A program made the position numbers and the translations under genes. 64,000 nucleotides of DNA from Lycium barbarum (lineage: Eukaryota > Streptophyta > Magnoliopsida > Solanales > Solanaceae). Positions 1-11,074 of the stretch are shown here, piece by piece. Position 1 is the first letter of the stretch, and each line of letters starts with the position of its first letter. Under the pieces are notes generated by a model. It was not told the DNA's origin and did no database searches. It saw only the letters and a list, made by a program, of their open reading frames with translations. The stretch is taken from assembly GCF_019175385.1 (NCBI RefSeq), contig NC_083339.1, positions 109,911,601 through 109,975,600 of the forward strand, given 5' to 3'.

Positions 1-971
1 TTACGAATCACGTTTACAATCATGTTTATGTAATTCATGGGCTTCTAAGTCAATTATATCCATGTTCATGTTTTGAGAGTTGCATAGATTACCGAGAAAG
101 CTCAGACAACCTGAAACTATATATGTCAGCGTAGGATAAGGATCGCTCTACCCAGTTAGGACGATTATTTCATATTTACCCATTGCAGGTTATTGGATCC
201 ATTCATGTCATGTTCAGGTCTTGTAACCAAGCAAGGTATGAGATGGCTTAGCTGATCGGGCAGAGATAAGATGCCACGTGCTCACGTGGTGGTTACATGT
301 CCGTTATACTAAGGCTCTCCCACTTAAAATGTTTTACTCATGTTATATATACATTCATATCAGATGATGCTCATGTTCGTGTTCAGCTTACAGTTTCAGT
401 TTCAGTTCTTATTATTTCATGTGTCATGTTTAGTTCATTCAATTGCTTTACATACCAATACAATTCAAAAGTACTAACGTCCCCTTTTATTGTCCGGGGG
501 CCTGCATTTCACAATGCTGGTATTGACTTACAGCACGATGGATCTGCTCGTTAGGACATTGCTCATATCAGCTTTTGGTGAGCCCCACTCCATTCGGGGT
601 TTGATCTTTACTTTATTTATTTTTATGTCAGTTATGCAGTTAAGGTATGCCGGGGGCCTTGTCTCGGTAAGCAGTGTAGCAGTCAGACTCATGTTAGAGG
701 TTTCATAGACTAGTCAGTTATGTCATGTCAGATGTTCAGTTGAGTTAGCCTCGTTGGCTACATTACTATATTTCCGCATTCATGATAAAATTGTATTTTC
801 AGAACGTATGATTATTTAATCCCATGCTTTACTCTTACCATGCATGTTTATATTATATTACGCATCATTTCATACCCCATGTTGATTTAGAAAGCCATGT
901 GGTTCGCTCGGTCATATACAGCAAGGCACCGAGTGTCGTGTTACACCCAGGCCATAGTTCGAGGCGTGACA
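1..971 (+). repeat. 5' LTR of the chromovirus (3' part only)
   Basis: Aligns end to end with 9483-10448. It ends in GTGACA just before the primer site. The first ~1146 bp of the LTR are missing because the window starts inside it. The ORFs here are not coding: they do not match the element's proteins and they differ between the two LTRs. Confidence 0.92.
274..289. promoter_or_regulatory. Double G-box palindrome in 5' LTR
   Basis: CCACGTG, a CT spacer, then CACGTGG form an inverted repeat with two overlapping-type CACGTG G-boxes. The 3' LTR keeps the same motif with longer arms at 9753-9772. G-boxes bind bHLH and bZIP factors in plants; a role in LTR transcription is an inference. Confidence 0.5.
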
Positions 972-976
972 AAGCT

Positions 977-990
977 TGGTATCAGAGCCT
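977..990 (+). other. Primer-binding site, initiator tRNA-Met
   Basis: TGGTATCAGAGCCT begins five bases after the LTR end at 971. It is the complement of the 3' end of plant initiator tRNA-Met, the usual minus-strand primer of Tekay/Del elements. Confidence 0.92.
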
Positions 991-1214
991 AGGTTCAAGT
1001 ACCTTAGGGAGTCTATGAAACCGTATCCAATACAATCACTTTTATAAGTGTGTGCGCGCCACACATATAAATAGTTGACCACCAAGACATCTAAGATATT
1101 CTCACTTCTTTCATACACTAGATCGTGCAGTTAGAGCTTGTTCTTCTAACTCATGCGTATTACGTATTTCAGAAAATTTCAGTGAAAATAAAGTACATTA
1201 AGAGGATATTAACG

Positions 1215-2390
1215 ACTATCTAAAATGCTGCTGTTGAGGACTCTCAGACTCAGAAAGTTCACACCGAAACTCAGGGGCTTATATCGGATTCAGCGCCCTC
1301 GACTGGATCCTCACCTATTGAGAGGCCTGAGGAGGTTAGTCCTAAAGTTACCCTACAACCCAGTGCTACTGACATGGATGTTAGGGGAGCTATCTAGTTG
1401 CTCACCCAGATTGTTGCTGCTCCATTCCAACGTCAGGAAACGGCTCCTAGCACAAGTGCTAGTGGAGGGTTGAACAGTTCTAGGACCAAGGAATTTCTGC
1501 ATATGAAGCCTCCAGTGTTCATATGAATTATTAAAGAGGAAGATCCTCAAAATTTCATTGATAGGCTTGAGAAGGTTTTTCATGTTATGCATGCATCAGA
1601 GACGGAGGCAGCAAAGTTGGGAGCTTATCAGTTACAGGATGTTGCTCATATTTGGTATGAGATGTGGGAGCAGTCTTGGGGGGAAGATGCGTCTCCAGCA
1701 ACTTGGGATGAATTTACATATGCTTTCATTGATCATTTCCAGCCACTTGAGGTCAGGGAGGCAAAGGCCTACGAATTTGAGAGACTTAGGCAGAATGATG
1801 TGAGTGTGAATGATTATTATCTCAAGTTTGTTCATTTGGCCAAGTATGCTCCGCATATGGTCCCTGATATGAGGGCCAGAGTTAGGCGATTTTTTTTAGG
1901 CCTTATACTCGACTTGTATGGTGATGCAAATATTGCTGCTTAGAATAGAAAAATGGCAAATATTGCTGCTCAGAATAGAGAAATGTCTATCACCAAGATG
2001 GTTGCTTTTGTTCAGGGTAATGAGGACTGAATGAAGAAAGAAGAAGCACTTTAGAAAGAGAAGGACAGAAAATTCAACAAAGATCTAAGTCTGCAGGTAA
2101 CTTTAGTCATAGGGAGTTAGAGGTAGGAAATTCTTCAAGAACAAGTCATCAGAACCTGCTCCATCTGCAACCAGTGCCCCAGCCCAAAGTTCAGGAATGA
2201 TTAGAAAAGACAGAATTTCAGGCCAGCAAACTCCTATTCTCAGGCTAGTATGGATCAGAAGACTTATGATAATCGGGTCTACAACAAGTGTGGTAAGAGA
2301 CACCCTGAGGAGTGTCACATAGTCATGGATATATGTTATGGGTTTGGCCAGCAGGGCCATTTTCAGAGGGATTGTCCATCAGCATGATCG
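1215..2390 (+). pseudogene. gag: gag pseudogene of the chromovirus
   Basis: Reading across frames gives a recognisable chromovirus Gag: a Ser/Thr/Pro-rich N-terminus, then the capsid core with DPQNFIDRLEKVF, YQLQDVAHIWYEMW and LKFVHLAKYAPHMV (best frame 1587-1943), then a degraded nucleocapsid near 2285-2385. The zinc knuckle reads CYGFGQQGHFQRDC: the second Cys of the CX2CX4HX4C motif is replaced by Phe. Stops interrupt the frame near 1395, 1525 and 1941. The exact start codon cannot be fixed because the N-terminus is degraded. Confidence 0.85.
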
Positions 2391-2499
2391 GGTACCGATG
2401 GCAATGTGGCTCAGTCCACGAATTCAGCTGCTCCTCGGAATTCTTAAGCCCAGTCAGGGAATGGTGCAGCTAAGTCTGACAATGCAGGTGGAGGTTGTC

Positions 2500-2890
2500 A
2501 CGGCTCGTATGCATTAGCAGGTCGTCAAGATACAGAGGCACGTGCAAATGTTGTCACAAGTACATTAACAATTTTCACTTTCGACAATTATGCCCTTATT
2601 GACCCAGGATCCACCCTATCTTATGTAACCCCATTTATTGCTAGGAAGTTTGGAATAGAACCAGAAAAGTTGCATGAACCCTTTGAAGTGTCCACTCCAG
2701 TTGGAGAGTAAGTTATAGCTAGACGTATTTATAGGGATTGCCCAGTTTTAGTCTATCACTGCATTACCGTAGCCGACTTAGCAGAGTTGGAGATGGTAGA
2801 CTTTGATGTAATCATGGGTATGGATTGGTTGGAATTCATGTTATGCCACAGTAGGTTGTAGAACCAAAATAGTAAGATTAGAGTTTCCTA
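2500..2890 (+). pseudogene. Retropepsin (protease) pseudogene
   Basis: A frame with FDNYALIDPGSTLSYVTP carries the aspartic-protease loop in its chromovirus form (D-P-G-S). It is followed by FEVSTPVGE, a stop near 2710, and [11 protein letters not shown], the conserved flap-to-end region of gypsy proteases. The protease cleaves Gag-Pol in the virus-like particle. The frame breaks after MGMDWLEF. Confidence 0.82.
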
Positions 2891-3222
2891 ATGAACCAGT
2901 CATAGAATGGAAGGGCAATTCAGTAATACCCTGGGGTAGGTTTACTTCCTATCTCAAAGCCAGAAAGATGATTTCCAAGGGGTATATCTATCACTTAGTC
3001 CGAGGCAGGGATACAGATACCCATACCCCAACTCTCCAGTCCGTACTAGTCGTTAATGAGTTTCCAGAAGATCTTCCTAGAGTTCTTCTCAACAGGGAGA
3101 TAGACTTTGGAATCGATCTACTTCTCGACACTGAGCCGATATTTATTCCTCCATATAGAATAGCTCCAGCAGAGTTTAAAGAATTAAAAGCCTAGTTGAA
3201 AGATCTTCTTGACAAGGGATTT
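2890..3222 (+). pseudogene. Reverse transcriptase N-terminal part, cut by solo LTR
   Basis: The open stretch 2968-3195 reads [29 protein letters not shown] and [15 protein letters not shown], the conserved entry into gypsy RT. A stop at 3193-3195 precedes LKDLLDKGF. The RT is interrupted at 3222 by the solo LTR and resumes at 5362 with [15 protein letters not shown] sequence. The five bases GATTT at 3218-3222 are the target duplication, repeated at 5362-5366. Confidence 0.85.
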
Positions 3223-3418
3223 TGTTACACCTCGTAGTTTCGTATATTAAGAGTTGTCGTACGTTAGTCATTCTAGTCTTGGACAGGGATTATCTTTGAG
3301 GTTATATGATCCTAAGTATGTTCATATTATGTATGTGAAGGGTTAAGTGTATTCTTAGTAAGTATTGGAAGGATTAGAGGTTAAAACGAATCAAAGAGAG
3401 CAAGTTATAGGAAGGGCA

Positions 3419-3590
3419 CTTTGACGCCCCATTTGACGGACCGCAAAATATTTGATGGCCCGTCAAATGGTGGACCTTCCACCATGAAATGGTCACAGAA
3501 AGGTCTGGTTGGTTGGACTACTTGACGTTCCATTTGATGGACCGCAGAATTTTTGACGGTCCGTCAAAGTGGCCGTCAAAGTGTGTCGGT
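3419..3590. repeat. Hairpin-forming repeats TTTGACGG/CCGTCAAA
   Basis: Several copies of TTTGACGG and its complement alternate over about 170 bp. The clearest is a perfect palindrome at 3552-3568, TTTGACGG, T, CCGTCAAA. A matching arrangement with different bases occurs in the other two Tekay-like LTRs of the window. Confidence 0.75.
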
Positions 3591-4612
3591 AGGATTTTAA
3601 GTGGTTCTTTATATTTCGTTTTTCCCCATTTGGATTCATTATTTCCCCATTTCAGACCCTAAGCCTCTCCAAAACCCTCTTCTCAAGTTCATATGCTAAT
3701 CAAAGTCAAACCCAAGAGGATCAAGAGATTCAAGTGTTAGAAAGCTTACTAGGGTTTGTAGAGGTCAAGAATTCCTTTGATGTTGAAGATGGAGGTTTCA
3801 CTCTAGTGGAATAATTTGATCCGAGGCTTGTTCTTGTGTGGTTAAGGTAAGTTTTTACATCTATTGCATGTAGTTAAGGTTGTTTGATTGTTATACAACT
3901 TGGTTGAAGGAGGAAAATGAAAGGAGAGTTCAAATAGGAGTTTGAGGATATTTTGAGCTATAAATTAACTTGAGTTATAATCTTGGCATGTTATGGGTAT
4001 AATCTTGTTATAGGTGGTAATAACGATGATAAGGAAGTGTTGTGTACAAGTGTATATGAAGTTATGTTGAAATTATTATTATGGGTTGATTATGAAAAAG
4101 AGTTTTAGGGTTAAATGGGCATAACATGAATGACGCCTCTTTATTATGGTATCATTGATAATGTTATTTTTGATTGGGAGTTGTTTTGGAATTTGGTAGA
4201 CGTAGATGGAATAGGGGAAATGCTGCCCAATTTTCGCTATCTCACATTATACTAGTTTGAACTTAAGAGTATCTTTGAGACCTAACCTTAGCATGAATCC
4301 TCTTGAATGTAGATTTTTCGGACTTTGGAGGAGAACACTAAGTTGTTAAGAAGACGTAAAGGTATGTAAGGCCAACCCTTCCTTCTTAAGGCATGATTCC
4401 ATTGTTGTGAACATATACATGAAATTCATAATGTCTTCCATGATAACCCCATTCCTAGAAGTGCTAAAGCTCATAGTTTTTGATACTCTTATGATATCAT
4501 TGATCCCATCCTACAATAGTTGATCCTCTAAGGAAAGATATAGTGATGATGATGATGTTGCTTTCACTTATGTATTCTTATATGTATATAAATATATAAA
4601 GTTATGTTGTGA

Positions 4613-4741
4613 CACCAAGCCTATATGGCCGGATATGATATCTATTGTGCGCACACCACTGCAGTTGGGTACGGACAACACCGAGCCTTGTTATGAGCAG
4701 GTATGGATAACACCAAACCTACATGGTCGGGTACGATATCA
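4613..4741. repeat. Imperfect direct repeats in solo LTR
   Basis: Near-copies of a ~33-bp unit (ACACCAAGCCTATATGGCCG then GATATGATATC; later ACACCAAACCTACATGGTCG then GTACGATATC) start near 4613 and 4709, with a third weaker partial copy between. They are internal to the LTR and non-coding. Confidence 0.6.
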
Positions 4742-5361
4742 TTATATATATGTGTATATGTATGGAAAGTTTTCTTTAGAAAAAGGTTAAGTAAGCATGA
4801 TAAACGTCTCAAGAGGTATAAATGGCCCTCCTATCTTATGTTATCCTTGATGCTTCTATCATGTTATTACTCATGCTTTACATACTCAGTACATTATCCG
4901 TATTGACATCCTTTTGTTTGTGGATGCTGCGTTCATGCTCGCAGGTAGACAGGGAGGCAAACTCGACCCTTAGGTTGCTTCATCAGAGATTGTACAGCAG
5001 TGCTCCATTTGATTCGGAGCTACAGTAGTTGGTATTATTCTTTTGTGTACATACATGAGCATGGCGGGGTCCTGTCCCGTCTTTATGATATTACATACTC
5101 TCCGTAGAGGCTCATAGACAGATGTGTATAGCTAGATATCCCTCAGCCTTGTCGGCTCATATTTTATATATCATTTTGATAGCCTTGTCGGCGATGTTTA
5201 TATAAAGGCGCCTACTTCCAATGAAAATTCGTGTTATTTGGCGCATGGTAATTATGAGTTAGCCATGTGACTCACCTAGATATGATTTTGAGGATATGTT
5301 AAGAGGTTCTCGGTAGGTTAGCTCCGGGTGCCCGTCATGGCCATCTGGTTGGGTCGTGACA

Positions 5362-6512
5362 GATTTATTAGGCCAAGTGTCTTACCTTGGGGCGCACCAG
5401 TCTTGTTTGTCCGAAAGAAGATGGATCCTTATGCATGTGTATTGATTACCGTCAGTTGAACAAAATCACCATTAAGAACAAGTATCCTCTCCCCAAAATA
5501 GATGATTTATTTGACTAACTTCAGGGTGCCCAGTGTTATTCCAAGATTGACCTCAGATGAGGATACCATCAGTTAAAGGTTAAGGAAGTTGATATTCCGA
5601 AGACCGCTTTCAGAACACGTTATGGTTATTTTGAATTTCTTGTCATGTCATTTGGGTTGACAAATGCACCAGTTGCTTTCATAGACCTTATGACCAGGGT
5701 CTTCAAGCCTTATCTTAATTTATTTGTCACCGTGTTTATTGATGACATTTTGGTGTATTCCCATAGTGAGATTGATCATGCAGAACATCTCAAAATAGTG
5801 TTGCAGACACTTCAGGATGGTGAGCTTTATGTGAAATTTTCAAAGTGTGAATTTTGGCTTAAATTAGTGGCGTTTCTCGGCCACATGATCTCAGAGGAAG
5901 GTGTAAAAGTTGATTCTCAGAAAATAAATGCCGTCAAAAATTAGCCTAGACCCACCTCAATATCCGATATAAGAAGTTTCTTCGGTCTGGCAGGCTATTA
6001 TAGACGTTTTGTAGAGGTATTTTCCTCTATCTCGGCTCCATTGACTAAGTTAACTCAGAAAAAGGTCAAATTTCAATGGTCAGATACGTGTGAGCAAAGT
6101 TTTGAAGAGTTGAAGAAGGGGTTGACTTATGCTCCGATTTTGACGCTACCAGAAGGAACTGAAGGGTTCGTGGTATACTGTGATGCATCGGGAATTAGTA
6201 TCGGATGTGTCTTAATGCAGCATGGTAAGGTTGTGGCTTATGGATCCTGACAGCTTAAGGCTTAGGAAAATAATTATCCGACTCATGACCAGGAATTGGC
6301 AGTTGTGGTCTTCGCACTTAAGATATGGCGTCACCATCTTTATGGAGTGCACGTTGATATTTTCACCGACCACAAGAGCCTTTAGTATATTTTCAAGCAG
6401 AGGGATTTGAATCTTAGATAGAGAAGATGGCTTAAATTGCTTAAGGATTACGATGTAGATATCCTCTACCATCCTGGGAAAGAGAACGTAGTAGCCGATG
6501 CTCTTAGTCAGT
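5362..6512 (+). pseudogene. Reverse transcriptase (main part) and RNase H pseudogene
   Basis: Frame pieces give [16 protein letters not shown], then the fingers/palm, and the catalytic FIDDILVYS at about 5737-5763 inside the open stretch 5645-5944. [13 protein letters not shown] and FFGLAGYYRRFV follow, then RNase H with YCDASGISIGCVLMQ and the tail [13 protein letters not shown]. Stops lie near 5516, 5558, 5942, 6248, 6262 and 6511. The active-site Asp pair is intact but the frame is not. In a live element this polymerase copies element RNA to DNA and degrades the RNA strand. Confidence 0.9.
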
Positions 6513-6689
6513 GATCCATAGGAAGTTTAGCACACGTTGAGGCAGATAAGAGAATTATGACAAGGGAAGTTTACCGCTTGGCAAGCCTAGGAGTTCGACT
6601 CTTGGACTTCGACGATGGTAGAGTTGTTCAAAACAGGGCGTATTCCTCCCTTGTGGCCGAAGTGAAGGAGAAGTAGTTTAGAAATCCCT

Positions 6690-7840
6690 TTTTACTGCAG
6701 TGAAGGAGGGGATTCACAAGCATAAGACAACGGCTTTCGAACAATGGGGAGATGATGTTACCTTCAGGTACCGAGGCAGATTATGTGTTCCAGATGTAGA
6801 TGGGCTTAGAGAGCAAATTATGTCTGAGGCTCACAATTCCAGGTATTTCATCCATCCAGGTTCCACAAAGATGTATCATGACCTCAAGGATATTTATTGG
6901 TGGAACGCATGAAGAAGCATGTAGCATATTTTGTGGTCAAGTGTCTAAATTGTCACCAAGTGAAAGTCGAGCACCAGAGGCCTGGTGGCTTGGCCTAGAA
7001 TATCGATATTCCTGTTTGAAAATGAGAGATGATAAATATGGACTTTATAACAGGTCTACCTCGCTCATCGCGAAAACATGACTCGATTTGGGTGATTGCG
7101 GACCGACTTACTAAGTTAGGACACTTTCTGCCAGTCAAGACCACAGATTCAGTAGAAGATTACGCCAAATTGTATATTCATGAAATTGTCAGATTGCATG
7201 GAACCCATTGTCCATTATTTCAGATCGTGGTACTCAATTTACAGCGAACTTTTGGAAATCCTTTCAGAGAGGATTAGGTACCAAGGTAAACCTCAGCACA
7301 GCTTTTCATCCGCAGACAGATGGCCAGGCAGAGCATTCTATTCAGACTCTTGAGGACATGTTGAGAGCATGTGTCCTAGATTTTAAAGGTAATTGGGATG
7401 ATCATTTGCCTCTTATTGAATTTTCTTATAATAACAGTTATCATGCTAGCATCAAAATGGCACCGTTTGAAGCTCTGTATGGGCGAAGGTGTAGATCACC
7501 CATTGATTGGTTTGAAGTTTGTGAAACAGAGTTGTTGGGACTAGATTTGGTCTATCAGGCCATGGAGAAAGTCAAGTTGCTTCAAGAGCATTTGAGAACG
7601 GCTCAGAGTTGCCAAAAATCCTAAACGGATTTGCGGTGTAGAGAACTGGAATTTCAAGTTGATGATTGGGTGTTCTTAAAAGTTTCACCTATGAAAGTTG
7701 TGTTGAGATTTAGCAAGAAAGGGAAACTTAGTCCCAGATATATTAGACCATACAGAATCCTGCAAAGGATTGGTCAAGTGGCTTATGAGCTTGAATTACC
7801 ATAAGAATTAGCTGGTGTACACCAGTGTTTCATGTATCCA
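6690..7840 (+). pseudogene. Integrase pseudogene of the chromovirus
   Basis: The N-terminal zinc finger is spread over two frames (HPGSTKMYHDLKDIYWWNA, then CLNCHQ), broken near 6912. The core keeps the first Asp in MINMDFITGLPRSS (7029 on), the second in ISDRGTQFTANF, and the Glu in HPQTDGQAEHSI. A single-base insertion near 7208-7215 shifts the frame between LHGT and SIISDRG. ALYGRRCRSPIDWFE is the usual chromovirus motif after the core. The C-terminal part runs to about 7800 in broken frames. Confidence 0.88.
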
Positions 7841-7854
7841 TGTTAAGGAAGTGC

Positions 7855-8092
7855 ATGGGAGACCCGTCGTTGATTGTTCCTGTTGACACTATAACGATTA
7901 AGGACGGCCTAACCTACGAGGAGATCCTTCTTGCAATTCTTGATCGTCAGGTTCGCAAGTTGAGAACTAATGAAGTAGCCTCAGTAAAGGGGCTATAAAG
8001 AAGTCAGAAAGTTGAAGAGGCTACATGGGAAGCCGAAGAAGATATGAAATCCATATATCCGTATTCGTTTGAGGAGCAAGCAGAAAGCGTTT
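7855..8092 (+). pseudogene. Chromodomain remnant at integrase C-terminus
   Basis: A frame reading LTYEEILLAILDRQVRKLR, then NEVASVKGL, a stop where Trp is usual, and KVEEATWEAEEDMK matches the chromodomain at the end of chromovirus integrases. That domain directs insertion to particular chromatin marks. The stop (TAA at ~7996) replaces the conserved Trp of the hydrophobic cage. Confidence 0.85.
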
Positions 8093-8323
8093 AAGGTAAA
8101 TACCTTCCGTATCCATGTCACGCCCCTTACTTATTCATGCCTCACGTCTCACGTTCATGTATTCTCTACTTATGTCTCATGTCCCAGCGTTCATATTACC
8201 ATGAAACCATGTCATGTTATTTCAGTCTCCATGTTCCATGTCATGTTTCCTCACGTTCATGTACTCATGCCATGTCCAGTCGCATTCTTAACCATGACCC
8301 ATCATTCGAGGTCGAATGATCTC
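8093..8323 (+). other. Element 3' untranslated region
   Basis: Between the chromodomain and the polypurine tract, rich in CATGTC/CACGTTCATG words. No domain is recognisable; the open frames here are low-complexity shadows of this repeat-like composition. Confidence 0.6.
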
Positions 8324-8336
8324 AAGAGGGAGATAT
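8324..8336 (+). other. Polypurine tract
   Basis: AAGAGGGAGATAT lies directly against the 3' LTR start TGTAACACC at 8337, the expected site for plus-strand priming. Confidence 0.85.
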
Positions 8337-8689
8337 TGTAACACCCCGTGCATTCAGGTTAATGTTTGACTCGTAAGATGAAGGTATAATGAACCCAATA
8401 TGAGTAGTGTAGAAAGGGTGTTTGAAACCTACTCAAATCATAAGAAGATTCCTTGGGCAAAGTAAAGTCGGAAACTACTCTACGGAGCATGTATTCAAGT
8501 GAGTTTGCACAAGGTCTCAATTAAAGTGAGTATACGAAAAAATACTATTAGGAATATAGGAAAACTTCCTTAATGAAAGTTGTAGCCCTTTGAAATACTT
8601 TACCAACAGTATATTATGGAGGTCAAACGGAAATATGTACAAAAAGTTATATACATTTTACTAAATAGTGTTCTGCCAACTCCGACAGA

Positions 8690-8815
8690 ATTTACGGTCG
8701 GTAAAATGGGCCGTAAAATTGCCCAAAAGATCCACCACACCGTTACGAATTCACGTTAGGATTTACGGTCAGTAAATTTGATTTAAGGGCCGTAAAATGG
8801 GCCTAAAGTGAGCGT
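8690..8815. repeat. Hairpin-forming repeats TTTACGG/CCGTAAA
   Basis: TTTACGGTCGGTAAA, GGGCCGTAAAAT and further copies in both orientations sit ~350 bp into the LTR. The arrangement matches the TTTGACGG/CCGTCAAA cluster of the solo LTR at 3.4 kb but with a different core. Confidence 0.7.
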
Positions 8816-9752
8816 AAAACACGCCCGACAACAACTTTAAAACTGCATTTTTTGGCTTTTTCACTTCATTCTTTACATCTTCAAGCCCTAAAATGACCGT
8901 TCTCTCTTCTACTCATCCTCATACATCAAGGTTAGTCCCTCTTATACATCAAGGTTAGTCCCTCCTATGTATTTCTAAGTGAATTTTAATTATTATACAT
9001 GAATTCTAAGTGAAATCCTATGTTACCAACCTAGGGTTTTCAAGAAAACCCTTCTCAAAGGTTCAAGTGAAGGTTTTTGTGATGCTTCTTCAAAGTTTGA
9101 TTCTTCTTCAGGTGTTTTGGAGCGATTAAGGTATGTAGGGTTTCTATCCATGTGTGAGAAAATCATTGTTCTTCCCCACTCTACGTTCATCCATGAAAAT
9201 ATGAAGTTCCACAAACCTAGGGTTTCTACTCTAATTCATGATGACCCTAAGTTACATGTATCATGACATACCATGTTCGTATTAATAATTCGTTATTGTA
9301 TTCTTGATATTCCATTTTGGTTATTGCGAATCCGTCCGCAATCCATGAATACCTATGCTTTGCATTCCATGGGTTCTTAAATGCAAGATATGAACCATTA
9401 TGCTCATTTTCATGAAAATCCTACATACTTCCATGTTTTCATACAAGTTGTATCATATATCTATATCCATGCTATATCACATTTACGAATCACGTTTACA
9501 ATCATGTTTATGTAATTCATGGGCTTCTAAGTCAATTATATCCATGTTCATGTTTTGGGAGTTGCATAGATTACCGAGAAGGTTTAGACAGCCTAAAACT
9601 ACGTATGCCAGCGTAGGATAAGGATCACTCCTCCCAGTTAGGACGATTCCTTCATGTTTACCCATTGTGGGTTATTAGATCATTCATGTCATGTTCATGT
9701 CTCGTACCTAGAAAAGGTATGAGATGGATTAGCTGATCGGGCAGAGATCAGA

Positions 9753-9772
9753 CACCACGTGCTCACGTGGTG
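9753..9772. promoter_or_regulatory. Double G-box palindrome in 3' LTR
   Basis: CACCACGTG, CT, CACGTGGTG: 9-bp perfect arms with two CACGTG cores. It is the counterpart of 274-289 in the 5' LTR, so the motif survived although the LTRs have diverged around it. Confidence 0.55.
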
Positions 9773-10850
9773 GTTACATATCGGTTATACTAAGGCTCTC
9801 CCACTTAAAATGTTTTACTCATGTTATATATACATTCATGTCAGATGATGCTCATGTTCATGTTCAGCTTACAGTTTCAGTTTCAGTTCTTATTTTTTCA
9901 TGTGCCATGTTTATTTCATTCAGTTGCTTTACATACCAATACAATTCAAAAGTACTGACGTCCCCTTTTATTGTCCGGGGGCCTGCATTTCACAATGTTG
10001 GTATTGACTTACAGGATGATAGATCTGCTCGTTAGGACATTGCTCATATCAGCTTTGGGTGAGCCCCATTCCATTCGGGGTGTGATCTTCACTTTTTTTT
10101 TTACGTCAGTTATGCAGTTAAGGTATGCCGGGGCCTTGTCTCGGTAAACTGTTTAGCTGTCAGACTCATGTCAGAGGTTTCATAAACTAGTCAGTTATGT
10201 CATGTCAGATGTTCAGTTGAGTTAGCCTCGTTGGCTACATTACTATATTTCCGCATTCATGATATAATGGTATTTTCAGAACTTAAGATTATTTAATCCC
10301 ATGCTTTACTCTCACCATGCATGTTTATATTATATTCTGCGTCGGCTCATGCCCCATGTTGATTTAGCAAGCCATGTGGTTCGCTCGGTCACATGCAGTA
10401 AGGTACTGAGTGTTGTGTTACTCCCAGGTCATGGTTCGGAGCATGACATTAACATTTTGGGTTTGAGAAATAATACCTCCTTCACATTTTGAATGGACAA
10501 TAAACTCCCTTGCTCTAAAATCAATAGCTAGAAATGAGTTGGATTATTGCATATATGTTTAAAATATCTTGATCGATATAAATATAAAAAATTATGATTT
10601 AACTAATTTGTGCTGCTATTTGACATATTTAAAATTACAAAATTCAAGAGGTATTTTTAATATGTCATATAATCCGTACATCTTCGATTTAAGATTAAAG
10701 ATTTAATTTTTTTTATACATATTTAAATTTCGTCCTCAATGAAATTAAAACATGAGAAGAATGGAGTACCACTATATAGTATATTATATAACATTCAAAA
10801 ACTTAAAGAAGTGACATATCATCCATAAACAGTGGAAGCTAAAAATGGTA

Positions 10851-11074
10851 CTCCCTCCGGATAAAAAAAAATAAGAAACTATTCACTCCAAGAAAAAAAT
10901 ATGTAAATTGACTAAACTATCCCTAATTAATAAGCATTGGGATTTGATCACATAACACTTAATAGGGGCAAATTTGAAAAGATAAGGTTAATTGTTTCTT
11001 GATTTAATAAGTGAACATTTTTTTTACCCAAAAAAAAAAAAGACTAAGTAGACACTGTTTTTAATCCGGAGGAA
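10851..11074. mobile_element. Stowaway-like MITE
   Basis: Ends CTCCCTCCGG and CCGGAGGAA are inverted, with TA on the left flank. About 224 bp, AT-rich, non-coding. Confidence 0.75.

Larger units (their letters stand above)
3223..5361 (+). mobile_element. Solo LTR nested in the chromovirus RT
   Basis: Begins TGTTACACCTCG and ends GGGTCGTGACA, the TG...CA termini typical of Tekay-like LTRs, and is flanked by the 5-bp direct repeat GATTT (3218-3222 and 5362-5366). Only one LTR and no internal region is present, so it is a product of LTR-LTR recombination. Removing it with one repeat copy restores RT across LDKGF and the downstream conserved residues. It belongs to a different family from the host element's LTR. 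No protein-coding sequence is seen inside; its ORFs do not resemble known domains. Confidence 0.94.
1..10448 (+). mobile_element. Tekay/Del-type Ty3/gypsy chromovirus, degenerate, 5' end outside window
   Basis: Order in the element is LTR, primer site, gag, protease, RT, RNase H, integrase, chromodomain, polypurine tract, LTR, which is the gypsy order. The C-terminal chromodomain and the initiator-Met primer site place it with Tekay/Del chromoviruses. Every domain has stop codons or frameshifts, so it cannot encode its own proteins. The two LTRs are colinear (position 1 matches 9483) but clearly diverged, by very roughly a tenth by eye, so the insertion is old. The first ~1.15 kb of the 5' LTR lies upstream of the window. 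A foreign solo LTR splits the RT. The five bases after the 3' LTR are TTAAC; the matching left copy cannot be checked here. Confidence 0.93.
8337..10448 (+). repeat. 3' LTR of the chromovirus, complete
   Basis: Starts TGTAACACCCCGTG after the polypurine tract and ends in ATGACA at 10448. It is 2112 bp, and its last 966 bp align with window positions 1-971. It includes a hairpin-repeat cluster near 8690-8815, a ~25-bp duplication near 8921-8970 (CATACATCAAGGTTAGTCCC), and the G-box palindrome. No coding capacity is seen. Confidence 0.93.

Noticed and set aside
1587..1943. Chromovirus gag as a domesticated host gene
   Set aside because: The frame is only 118 codons, flanked by stops and sits in normal order between LTR and protease of a decayed element.
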